Notes: generated by a model from the sequence alone, not told the origin. A stretch of 47,157 bases of DNA from Sporosarcina sp. NCCP-2222 (GCF_023168145.1 NZ_BQYK01000002.1:191165-238321); one strand, 5' to 3'. Shown: positions 33,199-42,958, counted from the stretch's first letter. Numbers and translations are program-made.

Positions 33199-34083
33199 AT
33201 GCAACTTAGTAATCAAACAATAATGATGAAAAAGATGAAATATCGGATTGGAGCGAATAAATTCGCCAAGCTCCTCTTCATGCTATCTGCTTTTTTCGGA
33301 TTAGGCGTACTTGCCGTTTTGTTTTATCAAGTCTTTTCTCAAGGAATTCAATTTATCAATTGGCAATTCCTCACCGGTAAACTTTCAACGCAACCCGAAC
33401 GCGCCGGTATTATGGGTGCTATTCTCGGCACGTTTTGGCTCATGCTTGTCGTCGTCCCTGTTACGATGTTTCTCGGAGTCGGCACAGCCATCTTCTTGGA
33501 AATGTATGCGAAGAAAGGCCGTCTGGTCGGTTTGATTCAAACGAACATTGCTAATCTGGCAGGGGTTCCCTCGATCGTGTACGGCATTTTAGGACTGACC
33601 GTTTTCGTGCGGCTGCTCGATTTAGGGAATGTCGTACTCGCAGGCGGACTTACGATGGCATTGCTGATCCTGCCAATTGTCATTGTCGCAAGCCAGGAAG
33701 CGATTCGTGCCATTCCAAGCCAAATGAGCGAGGGTTCCTACGGTCTAGGCGCCACCAAATGGCAGACGATTCAGCGGATCATCTTGCCAGCCGCCCTTCC
33801 TGGTATTTTGACAGGCGCAATTCTTTCCCTATCAAGAGCAATCGGGGAAACAGCTCCTCTTGTCGTCATCGGAATACCCGCCTTGCTCATTCCTTTCCCA
33901 GGCGGCATTCTTGATCGATTTACAGTACTGCCGATGCAAATCTACTACTGGACACTCGATTCCTCGCTCGTAGCGGAATATGCAAACCTGGCATCGGCCA
34001 CGATCATCGTCTTGCTCATTACCTTGTTCGTGCTTAATTCATCCGCGATCATCATCCGGAACAAATTCCAGAAAAGCTACTAG
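33199..34083 (+). CDS. pstA: Phosphate ABC transporter permease PstA
   Basis: A 294-residue permease with six helices and the EAA-loop QMSEGSYGLGATKWQTIQRI, then SRAIGETAPLVVIG, the PstA signature. It begins one base after the pstC stop, with GGGAGG inside the pstC 3' end. It pairs with PstC to form the phosphate channel. No phoU follows; the plus-strand unit ends here with a terminator. Confidence 0.96.
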   Translation: MQLSNQTIMMKKMKYRIGANKFAKLLFMLSAFFGLGVLAVLFYQVFSQGIQFINWQFLTGKLSTQPERAGIMGAILGTFWLMLVVVPVTMFLGVGTAIFLEMYAKKGRLVGLIQTNIANLAGVPSIVYGILGLTVFVRLLDLGNVVLAGGLTMALLILPIVIVASQEAIRAIPSQMSEGSYGLGATKWQTIQRIILPAALPGILTGAILSLSRAIGETAPLVVIGIPALLIPFPGGILDRFTVLPMQIYYWTLDSSLVAEYANLASATIIVLLITLFVLNSSAIIIRNKFQKSY

Positions 34084-34109
34084 AAAAACCGTCTAACGAC
34101 GGTTTTTTT
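34084..34109 (+). terminator. Terminator after pstA
   Basis: AAAACCGTC pairs with GACGGTTTT across TAAC, with a run of seven T. Confidence 0.92.
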
Positions 34110-34123
34110 GCATTCTATTCCAA

Positions 34124-34165
34124 GAAAAAAAGCTGGTAGAACTCTCGGAGTCCTTCCAGCTTTCC
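34124..34165 (-). terminator. Terminator of the cdaA-cdaR-glmM operon
   Basis: On the minus strand AAAGCTGG pairs with CCAGCTTT across a loop of about 20 bases and runs into TTTTTTT. It starts three bases after the glmM stop. Confidence 0.85.
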
Positions 34166-34167
34166 TC

Positions 34168-35520
34168 TTATTCTTCCGTACCCATTTCAGAACGGACCAC
34201 ATCTGCAATTCGCTGCACATAGCGGGAGCAGTCGTGCTGATCCGGTGCTTCTACCATGACACGAACGAGCGGTTCGGTTCCTGAAGGTCTCACAAGCACG
34301 CGGCCGTTTCCTGCCATTTCGGCTTCCACGTCCTGAATCGTCTTTTTCACCGTTTCGTTTTCCGTCACTGCATTTTTATCTGTCACGCGCACATTGATCA
34401 GTTCCTGTGGATAGACAGTCATCTCACTGGCCAATTCTGATAGTTTCCGGCCTGTACGCTTCATGACATTGACAAGCTGGAGTGCGGTCAGCAATCCATC
34501 GCCTGTTGTATTGTAGTCAAGCATAATAATATGGCCAGATTGCTCTCCACCCAAATTGTAATTGCCTTTTTTCATCTCTTCTACAACATAACGGTCACCT
34601 ACTGCGGTTTTGACACTCTTCATACCATGAAGGTCTAACGCCTTGTAGAATCCTAGGTTACTCATGATTGTGGAAACAATCGTATCCGACTTCAGACGCC
34701 CTTTCGATTGAAGGTGTCTGCCGAGTATGAACATGATCTGGTCGCCATCGACAATACGTCCTAATTCATCGACCGCAATGAGGCGATCCCCGTCCCCGTC
34801 AAACGCCAAGCCAATGTCCGCGCTTTTTTCCACGACAAGCTTGCTTAACCCTTCCGGATGAGTGGAACCGACGCCGTCATTAATATTCAACCCATTTGGT
34901 GATGCACCCATGGTGGATAAATCTGCGTCCAGATCTGCAAACAGATGAGTCGCCAAAGTCGAAGTGGCTCCATGTGCACAATCAAGCGCAACATGAATAT
35001 CCGTGAAATCCTCGTCTACTGTCTGCTTCAAGTATTGAATATATTTATGACCGCCTTCGAAGTAGTCCGTTACCGTCCCGACATCTGCTCCGATTGGCCG
35101 TGGAAGCTGGTCTTGCTCCTCGTTCAGGAGCTTTTCAATTTCTTCTTCCTGCTCGTCCGTTAATTTGAAGCCATCCGCCCCAAAAAACTTAATGCCATTG
35201 TCGGCAACCGGGTTATGGGAAGCTGATATCATGACACCCGCCTGCGCGTTCATCGCGCGGGTTAAATACGCTACTCCAGGTGTGCTGACGACGCCAAGGC
35301 GCATGACTTCGATTCCGGTCGACATGAGACCTGCGATCAGTGCACTCTCCAGCATTTCGCCCGATATCCGGGTATCTCTTCCGACTAATACTTGCGCTTT
35401 ATCTGTCAAGTCTTTGGTCAGTACATATCCGCCCAGCCTGCCTAATTTAAAAGCCAGTTCAGGTGTCAATTCTTTATTTGCAATCCCACGAACACCATCG
35501 GTTCCGAAATACTTTGTCAT
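34168..35520 (-). CDS. glmM: Phosphoglucosamine mutase GlmM
   Basis: A 450-residue alpha-D-phosphohexomutase. It has the N-terminal [10 protein letters not shown], the catalytic phosphoserine loop ISASHNP with Ser101, the metal-binding loop AFDGDGDRL, the sugar-binding GGEQSGHII, and the phosphate-binding [16 protein letters not shown] near the C-terminus. It converts glucosamine-6-phosphate to glucosamine-1-phosphate for UDP-GlcNAc synthesis. The ATG at 35520 is preceded by AAGGGAG. It is the third gene of the conserved cdaA-cdaR-glmM operon; GlmM is known to bind and inhibit CdaA in related species. Confidence 0.97.
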   Translation of the reverse strand: MTKYFGTDGVRGIANKELTPELAFKLGRLGGYVLTKDLTDKAQVLVGRDTRISGEMLESALIAGLMSTGIEVMRLGVVSTPGVAYLTRAMNAQAGVMISASHNPVADNGIKFFGADGFKLTDEQEEEIEKLLNEEQDQLPRPIGADVGTVTDYFEGGHKYIQYLKQTVDEDFTDIHVALDCAHGATSTLATHLFADLDADLSTMGASPNGLNINDGVGSTHPEGLSKLVVEKSADIGLAFDGDGDRLIAVDELGRIVDGDQIMFILGRHLQSKGRLKSDTIVSTIMSNLGFYKALDLHGMKSVKTAVGDRYVVEEMKKGNYNLGGEQSGHIIMLDYNTTGDGLLTALQLVNVMKRTGRKLSELASEMTVYPQELINVRVTDKNAVTENETVKKTIQDVEAEMAGNGRVLVRPSGTEPLVRVMVEAPDQHDCSRYVQRIADVVRSEMGTEE

Positions 35521-35559
35521 AATGATTCTCCCTTTCAACGCTATGCATTCTGTCTTTTA

Positions 35560-36867
35560 TCAAGCTAACACGATTTCCAATGTCACTTCTTCATCAGAAA
35601 GCTTCCATGCGATGGCATCCGGCATTTCAGCCTGTATGGGAAACGTCTGCTCCCCTTCCGCATTTACTTTCGATGTATCGATGAAGAGATTGAAATCGGA
35701 CGTCTTTAGTGAATTGATGACATCCTGATCAGCAGTTACCGTCACATCGACAAGCCCATTTAGGGGTTTGCTGAATGTGCTTTTATATTGTGGTTGAAGC
35801 CCTCTTATTTCTACAGGTACATTCGAAAATTTTTTTGTTACTTTCATTTGTACGGTCGTTTCTGTTTCAGAGTCTGGTTCAGTGTCCGGTTCGACTGAAG
35901 CTTCCGGGGGCGATTCATCTGAATTTGCCTCTTTCGTGACATTAATCGTTACTTTTATCTTTTCAGATGAAACGTTTTTGACCCCTTTCGGCTTTGGCAA
36001 GGTGACCTCATAAGTTCCCGACTCATTAATATCCGCCACATCCACATTGACTGCCAGCTCCTTAATCGGATCAAGGGCAGCCCGCGGGCCGAACAGCTTC
36101 ACTTCTTTGGCATCGCTCGTTATGGAATTAATGGTGATACCATCCGCAGGGGTCCCTTTCTGCTTCAATACGATCGGGACTTCTTTATTGTTTTGTTCTA
36201 TTTGAACTTTTACGGTCACTTCCTCAGGGGACATGGTCACATTTAACTTATTAAGCTCTCTATCAAGCACTCGCACTCTTGCTTTTTGCTCAAACGATTT
36301 ATCAATTCCCTTTTCTTTTGTAGCTGAAACCTTAACAAAACTGATCGATTCAATGACACTTTTCGCACCTGTCACTTCAATGCTCGAAGGCTCCACTTCC
36401 ATTTTAACAACATTATAATCCTCTGCAAGCAATCGCTCGTTCAATTCTGGATCGACCCGGAATGATTGTGTGATCTTTTCTTCAATTTTCACATCGACCA
36501 TAGCGGGATCAAGTGTCACTTTCAGCTTGTCTGAAAGGTTTTCTGTTTTGATTTGCACCGTATGCTCACCCATAGTCGATTCTCTCAAATCCACTTTCAA
36601 GGAAAAGTCCCTCAACAATTTTGTCGACTGAACGATATTGGCTGGACCTTCTATCTTCATATTTACGGTTTCCGGAACACCCGTCACAACTAGGTTTTCG
36701 GTATCGTAATACACTTCTACTGGGACATCGCGAAGGATGTCCATGGTATCACCGATCGTCGTACTTGAATTATTTTCCTCTTCTGCCTGGACGGTGAAAA
36801 AGAAGAAAACAGCCAAAGCCAATGCTGTGAAGCGAAGAAACCAAGGGCGATCAAACAAGTTATCCAT
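35560..36867 (-). CDS. cdaR: CdaA regulatory protein CdaR (YbbR-domain)
   Basis: A 435-residue membrane-anchored protein with an N-terminal helix (PWFLRFTALALAVFFFFTV, about residues 8-26) and four YbbR beta-domains outside the membrane, seen as repeated V-x-V-x-x-E and V-E-V-Y-Y units at about 45-135, 140-220, 225-310 and 330-435. Between the third and fourth lies an acidic linker (DSESPPEASVEPDTEPDSE-like, about 315-335). It modulates the c-di-AMP cyclase CdaA. It overlaps cdaA by eight bases. The length is within the family's range. Confidence 0.94.
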   Translation of the reverse strand: MDNLFDRPWFLRFTALALAVFFFFTVQAEEENNSSTTIGDTMDILRDVPVEVYYDTENLVVTGVPETVNMKIEGPANIVQSTKLLRDFSLKVDLRESTMGEHTVQIKTENLSDKLKVTLDPAMVDVKIEEKITQSFRVDPELNERLLAEDYNVVKMEVEPSSIEVTGAKSVIESISFVKVSATKEKGIDKSFEQKARVRVLDRELNKLNVTMSPEEVTVKVQIEQNNKEVPIVLKQKGTPADGITINSITSDAKEVKLFGPRAALDPIKELAVNVDVADINESGTYEVTLPKPKGVKNVSSEKIKVTINVTKEANSDESPPEASVEPDTEPDSETETTVQMKVTKKFSNVPVEIRGLQPQYKSTFSKPLNGLVDVTVTADQDVINSLKTSDFNLFIDTSKVNAEGEQTFPIQAEMPDAIAWKLSDEEVTLEIVLA

Positions 36868-37696
36868 TTTTCCGCTTCCCCCATTTCCACAAAGAGGTAT
36901 TTGTCTGTTCTATTTCCGGTCCGAACCAGACAGTCCGCAATTGGTTTTCAAATTCCTCCATGGATAGGTTCCGGTTAATGTCCCCGTTGACAGTTATACT
37001 GACAGCTCCCGTTTCCTCCGAAACTACAATCGTAATCGCGTCTGTCACTTCACTGATACCTAACGCGGCCCGATGGCGGGTTCCTAATTCCTTGGATATG
37101 AACGGGTTCTCAGACAACGGTAAATAGCAGGCAGCCGCCGCAATCCGATTTCTCTGGATAATGACAGCGCCATCATGCAACGGAGTATTCGGTATAAAAA
37201 TATTGATGAGCAACTCGGACGATACATTTGAATTCATCGGGATGCCTGTCTCGATATAATCACTTAATCCCGTTTCCCGTTCAATCGAAATGAGTGCACC
37301 AATTCTACGTTTCGCCATATAGCTCACCGACTTGCTGAAGGCTTCAATCAGGCGATCACGCTCTTCCGCCTCTTGCAAGGCTGAACGTGAGAACAGACGG
37401 CCTCTTCCCAATTGTTCAAGTGCACGACGCAATTCAGGCTGGAACAAAATGATAATAGCGAGAAATCCAAATCGGAGTACTTGTTCCATCATCCACCTTA
37501 ACGTATCGAGTCCTAGAAATTCCGTTAGGATGCGGACAATGAGGATGACGAAAATTCCTTTCAGCAGTTGGACCGCCTTTGTTCCTCGAATGATAGTGAA
37601 CAATTTATAGAAGACGAACCATACAAGAAGCACATCCACAATGTTTTTCAGTATTTCAGCCGGACTTGAATTCGTTAATGATTCCCAAATAGGCAT
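36860..37696 (-). CDS. cdaA: Diadenylate cyclase CdaA
   Basis: A 278-residue enzyme with three N-terminal membrane helices (about 15-85) and a DAC domain carrying the catalytic LHDGAVII (Asp-Gly-Ala, residues 175-177) and GTRHRAALG (Arg-His-Arg, 207-209). It makes c-di-AMP, which controls potassium and osmolyte uptake. The ATG at 37696 is chosen because AGGGGAG lies upstream and it gives a length close to the B. subtilis enzyme; a TTG eight codons earlier has no good site. It is first of the cdaA-cdaR-glmM operon. Confidence 0.96.
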   Translation of the reverse strand: MPIWESLTNSSPAEILKNIVDVLLVWFVFYKLFTIIRGTKAVQLLKGIFVILIVRILTEFLGLDTLRWMMEQVLRFGFLAIIILFQPELRRALEQLGRGRLFSRSALQEAEERDRLIEAFSKSVSYMAKRRIGALISIERETGLSDYIETGIPMNSNVSSELLINIFIPNTPLHDGAVIIQRNRIAAAACYLPLSENPFISKELGTRHRAALGISEVTDAITIVVSEETGAVSITVNGDINRNLSMEEFENQLRTVWFGPEIEQTNTSLWKWGKRKNG

Positions 37697-37734
37697 GTGC
37701 TCCCCTACCTTCATTTCCAATTTCTTATTTTTTA

Positions 37735-37743
37735 ATTATAGCA
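37735..37743 (-). promoter_or_regulatory. Extended -10 of the cdaA operon promoter
   Basis: On the minus strand TGCTATAAT lies about 40 bases upstream of the cdaA ATG. A clear -35 is missing, as in extended -10 promoters. Confidence 0.55.
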
Positions 37744-37891
37744 TACAGATAGTTACGCCGCCCCTTACAGATTGATTACAGTTGCGTAAGATTCACTTAC
37801 CAAGCAGTAAAAGAATAAGGGTATATTTTGCATCTATTACTTCCAGTTTGACTTCTCTGCTTTGCCACTAAGCATGTTCCCGCAGCTGCAA

Positions 37892-37931
37892 TAAAAAAAC
37901 GATCGGGGGGCCCAAGAGCCTCCCCGGTCGC
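37892..37931 (-). terminator. Terminator of the sigW-rsiW operon
   Basis: On the minus strand a GC-rich stem (CGACCGGGG with CCCCCCGATCG, one or two mismatches) is followed by TTTTTTT. It begins at the rsiW stop. Confidence 0.82.
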
Positions 37932-38579
37932 TTATTCACTATCGGTATGCGAATCTCCATCCTTGCCAGTATCAGAAGTAGGAAGTAGACCCTTCACAGT
38001 CGATTTGATTTTATACCAGAGCCAATCGAAAGCTTTATCAATTTCTTCACTCTTCCCTGTGACAATGGCTGTGGAAGCCATATATTTAGATCCATTGATA
38101 ACAGTTACATCTCCGTCTACTTCACCTTCAATCCGGATATTGCCGTTCTTCACGACGATATCCCCTTTGACGGTCTCCCCTGCTGGAACGACAACGGTCT
38201 CGCCTTCAATGACAAGGTTCGGTTGTTTCGTTACCGAGAATTGCTGATTGTTATAGCTCGAAAAGAGTGTGGCGCTCATTAGTATGATAAACATAGCCGC
38301 CGCCGCAATTAACGGGTGCCTGCGGAGCAAACGATGAATACCGGCCTTTGGCTTCTCTTTCGGCAGACGGTCCATAACACCTGAAACAAAACCTTCAGGC
38401 GCTTTTACAGGCTCGGCGAATTGCAGAAAAGAAACAGCCGACTGCAGTTCATCCATCATCTCTTTACATGATGGACACACTGCTAAATGCTCTTTCAGTT
38501 CACGCTCTTCATCCCGACTGATATCTCCGTCTAAATACGCGTGCATATAGTGGATCATTGACTCACGACACGTATTCAT
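37932..38579 (-). CDS. rsiW: Anti-sigma-W factor RsiW
   Basis: A 215-residue single-pass membrane protein. The ZAS motif is H31-x3-C35-x2-C38 (HLAVCPSC) in the cytoplasmic domain, a membrane helix spans about 88-107, and the outer domain has the repeated V-x-G-D-I-x-V-K-x-G-x-I-R-I-E-G-E-V-x-G-D bactofilin-like beta pattern. It holds SigW and is destroyed by site-1 and site-2 proteases on envelope stress. The C-terminal outer tail is longer than in B. subtilis, where RsiW has about 208 residues. It lies 13 bases after sigW. Confidence 0.94.
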   Translation of the reverse strand: MNTCRESMIHYMHAYLDGDISRDEERELKEHLAVCPSCKEMMDELQSAVSFLQFAEPVKAPEGFVSGVMDRLPKEKPKAGIHRLLRRHPLIAAAAMFIILMSATLFSSYNNQQFSVTKQPNLVIEGETVVVPAGETVKGDIVVKNGNIRIEGEVDGDVTVINGSKYMASTAIVTGKSEEIDKAFDWLWYKIKSTVKGLLPTSDTGKDGDSHTDSE

Positions 38580-38592
38580 CCTTTTTTCCCTC

Positions 38593-39156
38593 CTACATAT
38601 TACCCATCTGTTTCCGAAGTGCTTCCCTTCCGCGGTGTACGCGGGTTTTAACGGTCCCTAGCGGCAATTCTAAAATATCACTGATCTCTTGCAACGGCAG
38701 CTCTTCCATATAACGAAGTATGATGACAGAACGGTATTTATCAGGAAGTCTTCCAATTTCGTATTGGATCCGTTCCTGTGTCTCCATCTTCTCCACTTCT
38801 TCTTCCGGTAAATCACCGGTGGCCGCAATTTGTGAGTACATGTTGAGCCCTTCCGTTCCGGGTACTTCCGCATCCAGATAATAATCCGGCTTTTTTTTCC
38901 GGATCCGATCGATGCACAAATTAGTTGCGATACGAAACAGCCAAGTTGAGAACTTTCTCTTTTGATCATACGTATGGATGTTCACGTATGCGCGTACAAA
39001 GGCTTCCTGGGCAATATCCTCCGCTTCCTGGCGATTGCCGAGCATCCGATAGCAGACCTGGTAAAGCCGATGCTGAAACATGGTGACGATCTCTTCGAAT
39101 GCTTCATGGTTGCCTTTTAACACTTCATTTATTCGTTTATTGACCAATTCATCCAA
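38593..39156 (-). CDS. sigW: ECF sigma factor SigW
   Basis: A 187-residue ECF sigma factor with region 2 (FEEIVTMFQHRLYQVCYRML, then AEDIAQEAFVRAYVNI and WLFRIATNLCIDRIRKKKP) and region 4 (LPDKYRSVIILRYMEELPL, helix-turn-helix ISDILELPLGTVKTRVHRGR). It is the cell-envelope stress sigma factor. A SigW-type promoter lies 39 bases before its ATG, so it is autoregulated. It forms the operon with rsiW. Confidence 0.96.
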   Translation of the reverse strand: MDELVNKRINEVLKGNHEAFEEIVTMFQHRLYQVCYRMLGNRQEAEDIAQEAFVRAYVNIHTYDQKRKFSTWLFRIATNLCIDRIRKKKPDYYLDAEVPGTEGLNMYSQIAATGDLPEEEVEKMETQERIQYEIGRLPDKYRSVIILRYMEELPLQEISDILELPLGTVKTRVHRGREALRKQMGNM

Positions 39157-39194
39157 TGACTTTCATCCTCCGCTCCATGCGGCTGTGCCTTCTA

Positions 39195-39221
39195 TACGAA
39201 TGAAGGTATCAACAGGTTTCA
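39195..39221 (-). promoter_or_regulatory. SigW-type autoregulatory promoter
   Basis: On the minus strand TGAAAC (plus 39216-39221) is followed after 17 bases by CGTATA (CGTA at plus 39195-39198). It fits the consensus TGAAAC-N16/17-CGTA. Confidence 0.88.
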
Positions 39222-39424
39222 TTTTTTTCGATACTTTTATTTTAGCAAAGAGGAAGGATTTTTTCTTCCTTTTATCGAATATATTCTACTTTTCTAGCAA
39301 GGCCTAACAGAAAAACTTTTGACTCCCAGCTAATTAGTCGCATTCCCCTGATTAGACCGTGGCCGTAGCCAATATGTACCAACCACATTCCCACGCATTT
39401 TATCACACTGCAGGCCAGCTATGC
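39222..39424. other. Intergenic stretch between sigW and rocF without a recognisable gene
   Basis: About 200 bases between the SigW promoter and the rocF terminator. I see no open frame with a ribosome binding site and no structured RNA. Confidence 0.4.
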
Positions 39425-39450
39425 AAAAAACCCGCCAAAAGAGGCGGGTT
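39425..39450 (-). terminator. Terminator after rocF
   Basis: On the minus strand AACCCGCC pairs with GGCGGGTT around CTCTTTT-type loop bases, then TTTTTT. Confidence 0.92.
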
Positions 39451-39456
39451 CAGTAA

Positions 39457-40362
39457 TTAAATCAATTTTTCTCCGAAAAGGGAGCCCATTAAAGCAACAG
39501 CCACTTCAGCTGTTTTGTTCTTTTCGTCAAGGATTGGATTGACTTCCACAAATTCAGCAGATGTGATCATTCCGGAATCCTCCAGCATCTCCATAGCGAG
39601 ATGGCTTTCCCGATAGCTGATACCGCCTGGCACCGGAGTACCTACGCCAGGTGTGTAAAGTGGATCCAAACCGTCCAGATCCAATGATAGATGGACACCA
39701 TCTACTTCACGGGATTGCAAGTATGCGATGGCTTCCTCCATGACCGCTGTCATGCCGAATTTATCGATCTCATGCATAGTGAACACCTTAATGCCTAGCT
39801 CTTTGATGAGTTTCCGTTCGCCTGGGTCTACAGAGCGAGCCCCAATGATGACGATATTTTCCGGCTTCACTTTTTGACCTTCCCGGTGAAGATTGATGAG
39901 ACGTTCATGCCCAAGTCCCATATTGACAGCGAGCGGCATGCCATGAATATTGCCGGACGGAGAAGTTTCGGCTGTATTCATATCAGCGTGTGCATCGTAC
40001 CATATTACGCCAAGGTTCTTAAATGCATCTGCCAGGCCTGCGATGGTACCGATTGCAATACTATGGTCTCCGCCAAATACAAGGGGGAAACGGCCATTTT
40101 TCAATACTTGTGACACTCGGGAAGCAAGTTCTGTATTCGCTTGGATCACTTCATCCACGTTTTTTAAACGCTCGTCCTTTGGTTCCTTTTTTTCTACTGC
40201 GCTCACTTGCACATCGCCTTCGTCTTTTACTTCATGACCAATGGCCTCCAGCCTGCCAACCGCGTTAGCATATCGCATGGCACTCGGTCCCATGTCGACT
40301 CCTCTTCTATTTTGTCCTAGATCTAACGGTACGCCAATGATTGATATGTTTAGGTGCTTCAT
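39457..40362 (-). CDS. rocF: Arginase RocF
   Basis: A 301-residue binuclear manganese enzyme with VFGGDHSIAIGT, WYDAHADMNT and HLSLDLDGLDPLYTPGVGTP, which carry the Mn-binding His and Asp residues, and the family's start (ISIIGVPLDLGQNRRGVDMG). It hydrolyses arginine to ornithine and urea. GGGAGGAATTTTG precedes the ATG at 40362 (a TTG one codon upstream is ignored). It lies upstream of sigW in the same direction but is separated by a terminator. Confidence 0.97.
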   Translation of the reverse strand: MKHLNISIIGVPLDLGQNRRGVDMGPSAMRYANAVGRLEAIGHEVKDEGDVQVSAVEKKEPKDERLKNVDEVIQANTELASRVSQVLKNGRFPLVFGGDHSIAIGTIAGLADAFKNLGVIWYDAHADMNTAETSPSGNIHGMPLAVNMGLGHERLINLHREGQKVKPENIVIIGARSVDPGERKLIKELGIKVFTMHEIDKFGMTAVMEEAIAYLQSREVDGVHLSLDLDGLDPLYTPGVGTPVPGGISYRESHLAMEMLEDSGMITSAEFVEVNPILDEKNKTAEVAVALMGSLFGEKLI

Positions 40363-40447
40363 CAAAATTCCTCCCTTTTCTACATAACAACATTGTAAGA
40401 CCTTCTGAATAATGGCTCAACTCGACATTTTCTCGAATATTTATGCG

Positions 40448-42538
40448 TTACAGACTCATCATCAATGAACAATCTTCGGCAGGAAGCGGCCGGCTGTAAA
40501 AATAGCCTTGTCCTTCTTGACAACCCAGCTCCAATAAGATTCTTGCTTGTTCTTCCGTTTCAATTCCTTCTGCAATGACATGCAAGCCAGCCGTTTCAGC
40601 AATCGTCACAATCGCTTTCACGATGGCGCGGTTATTTTCATTCACATCGATACCTCGAATGAAAGACATATCAATCTTAATCGTGTCAGCCGGCAATTCC
40701 TGAATATAACTAAAATTACTGTACCCCGTACCGAAGTCATCGATTGCTACAGTAATTCCAAGCGACCGGATCGCCTCCAATGTCTCTTTCATGTATTCCT
40801 TGTCAGCAAATGAACTCTCCGTCACTTCAATTTCAATTAATTCCGGCGCCACTCCGGTATAATGTAACACTTTTTTTATCCGATCCACCGTTTCCGGGTC
40901 TTCCAGCTGGACAGTCGACATATTAATGGCAACTCGAACAGGGGGATAGCCCGCTTCCTGCCAGGCTTTCGCTTGCTTACATGCCTCCTGGAAAATCCAA
41001 TCCCCCAGTGGAATGATTAAGCGGCTCTCTTCAGCAAGTGGAATAAAACGATCTGGAGAAATTCGGCCTAGCTCCGGGTGATCCCAGCGGACAAGCGCCT
41101 CTACTCCTTTTAATTCGCCTCTTGCCAAATTCATCTTGGGTTGGTACTCCAATGTGAAGTACCCAAGCTGCACACTTTTACGAAGTTCACTCTCCAATAA
41201 AATGCGTTCTAGCGTTTTTGTTTCCGTACCTGGCTCATAAACTTTTAAGCCACTTCCTCCCATTTCCTTAACAAAATGCAAGGCTTTTTCAGCATTCTTC
41301 ACTAGCTCAGACGCATTTCCTGCGTTTTCGGGATAAGAGGCAACCCCGTAGCTCGTCGAAAGGGAATAGGTACGATGGTCAATTTGTATCGGTGTCTCCA
41401 CAACTTCCTTAATCCGATGCGTCATTTCTTCTGCTTGATTAACAGAACCTGGCAGGGTAAAAGCAAATTCATCACCTGAGATCCTCCCCAGCAGATTCTC
41501 TGTTCCTACGTGTTGCTGCAGCCTTTTAGCTATGACAGACAAAACATAGTCCCCTTTTTCATGGCCAAAGGATTCATTGACATACCGTAAGCGGTCAATA
41601 TTCAAATGAACCAAACTGAAAGTCGATCCTGTTTTTTTGCAAGTCTCTACCTTATTCAATAACTGTTGCCGGAAAGAAATTCGGTTGTATAACGAAGTCA
41701 ATTGGTCCGTATGCTCCAAACTTTGAATAAGATTCTCGGTTTCTTTTCGCTTTGTTACGTCTTGCATGGCGACAACCCAGTGCTGGAAATAGCGTCCTGG
41801 TTCTCGGATCGGGTTAACCAATACCTTCATAACGAGAGAACTATCACCACGACCCGCAATCTGTAATTCCATCTCATCCGGCTGCGTATCCTCTGCCAAC
41901 ATTTCAAGAAGACGATCAATGAGACCGTGATCTTTTTTCTCAACAAACGAATAGAATGTATCTTCATTGAGAGAAAGCGGATACCCCAGCAACTTATCAA
42001 ATGATGGCGATACATATTGGAAACGGCCATGCTGATCAATGACAGAAATAAAATCGGATGCATTTTCGGTAATTAAACGGTACAGCTCTGCATTATCTAA
42101 CATACTCTGTTCCATTATCTTTCTTTTCGTAATGTTGTAACGAAAAGCTATATATTGAACTGGCGAGTAGCCAGTTTCTCTAGTGATCGGAATTATTTTT
42201 GTATCCACCCAGTAATGCGTGCCATCTTTTGCGCGATTGCGGATTTCCCCTTGCCAGACATCCCCCCGCGCAATCGTCGACCACATATCCTGAAAGAACG
42301 AAGGGGAATGGTATCCGGAATTAACCTTGCGGTGAGTGGAACCGATTAACTCCTCCGCTGTATATTGAGAGATTTCACAGAACAGGTCATTGACATATGT
42401 TATCTTGCCAGCACGGTCGGTAATCGCAACAATCGCAGATTGATCGAGTGCATATGCGATATCCGCCAGCATTTCCACTGGACATTGTAAACTTTCTTCG
42501 CCAATCATGCTTTGCAACATCTTCACATAATCCTGCAT
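40448..42538 (-). CDS. PAS-GGDEF-EAL protein (c-di-GMP turnover)
   Basis: A 696-residue cytoplasmic protein with two PAS domains (about 25-145 and 160-270), a GGDEF domain (about 275-430) and an EAL domain (about 440-690). The GGDEF signature is ISGDEF, with Ser in place of the first Gly, so cyclase activity is doubtful. The EAL side keeps GVEALVRWDHP, AINMSTVQ, IDDFGTGYSNF, IKIDMSFI and AEGIETEEQ, so it is probably an active c-di-GMP phosphodiesterase. AGAGG before the ATG at 42538 sets the start. No membrane segment is present. The PAS domains suggest control by redox or a small ligand. Confidence 0.92.
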   Translation of the reverse strand: MQDYVKMLQSMIGEESLQCPVEMLADIAYALDQSAIVAITDRAGKITYVNDLFCEISQYTAEELIGSTHRKVNSGYHSPSFFQDMWSTIARGDVWQGEIRNRAKDGTHYWVDTKIIPITRETGYSPVQYIAFRYNITKRKIMEQSMLDNAELYRLITENASDFISVIDQHGRFQYVSPSFDKLLGYPLSLNEDTFYSFVEKKDHGLIDRLLEMLAEDTQPDEMELQIAGRGDSSLVMKVLVNPIREPGRYFQHWVVAMQDVTKRKETENLIQSLEHTDQLTSLYNRISFRQQLLNKVETCKKTGSTFSLVHLNIDRLRYVNESFGHEKGDYVLSVIAKRLQQHVGTENLLGRISGDEFAFTLPGSVNQAEEMTHRIKEVVETPIQIDHRTYSLSTSYGVASYPENAGNASELVKNAEKALHFVKEMGGSGLKVYEPGTETKTLERILLESELRKSVQLGYFTLEYQPKMNLARGELKGVEALVRWDHPELGRISPDRFIPLAEESRLIIPLGDWIFQEACKQAKAWQEAGYPPVRVAINMSTVQLEDPETVDRIKKVLHYTGVAPELIEIEVTESSFADKEYMKETLEAIRSLGITVAIDDFGTGYSNFSYIQELPADTIKIDMSFIRGIDVNENNRAIVKAIVTIAETAGLHVIAEGIETEEQARILLELGCQEGQGYFYSRPLPAEDCSLMMSL

Positions 42539-42750
42539 ACAATTACCTCTTCCTACAAGAGCTATTCCCGTCTTTTCATACACTAAGACGAGGACTTAAT
42601 ACCTACAATATACTATATAAATGACGGGAAGGCTTCATCCTTCTTGATAAATTTTATTTATTTGTGTCGAATTCGTGTAAAAGAGCATGAGCTGTGCATT
42701 TTTTCCTTGGAAATGCTACAGAGCAGCCGAAGGACAAACTTGAAAACACG

Positions 42751-42780
42751 AAAAAAGCCCTTCCTAAGTTGGAAGGACTT
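42751..42780 (-). terminator. Terminator after the Thr-Tyr-Glu-Gln tRNA cluster
   Basis: On the minus strand AGTCCTTCC pairs with GGAAGGGCT (one G-T pair) around AACTTA, then TTTTTT. It begins 32 bases after tRNA-Gln. Confidence 0.88.
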
Positions 42781-42811
42781 TCATTTATATCAGTAATAAT
42801 AATGTAAAGGT

Positions 42812-42886
42812 TGGCTGGGGTAGCTGGATTCGAACCAACGAATGACGGAGTCAAAGTCCGTTGCCTTACCGCTTGGCTATACCCCA
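42812..42886 (-). tRNA. tRNA-Gln (anticodon TTG)
   Basis: A 75-base cloverleaf with acceptor TGGGGTA/TACCCCA, anticodon stem CGGAC/ACTCCG region around TTG, T-arm GGTTCGAATCC and an encoded CCA end. It is last of the four-tRNA unit. Confidence 0.97.
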
Positions 42887-42958
42887 ATATTGAAATCTTG
42901 TTCATTCACTTTCTTACTATGGACCATTTAACAAATTTCATACATTAAAATAACAAAA

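Noticed and set aside
34084..34167. phoU after pstA
   Set aside because: Only terminators lie between pstA and glmM; no phoU-like frame exists in the window.
36233..37610. Plus-strand frames opposite cdaR and cdaA
   Set aside because: Antisense shadows of conserved genes; low-complexity composition and no start signals.
42654..42905. 83-residue minus-strand open frame over tRNA-Gln
   Set aside because: It runs through the tRNA and its terminator and has no coding character.
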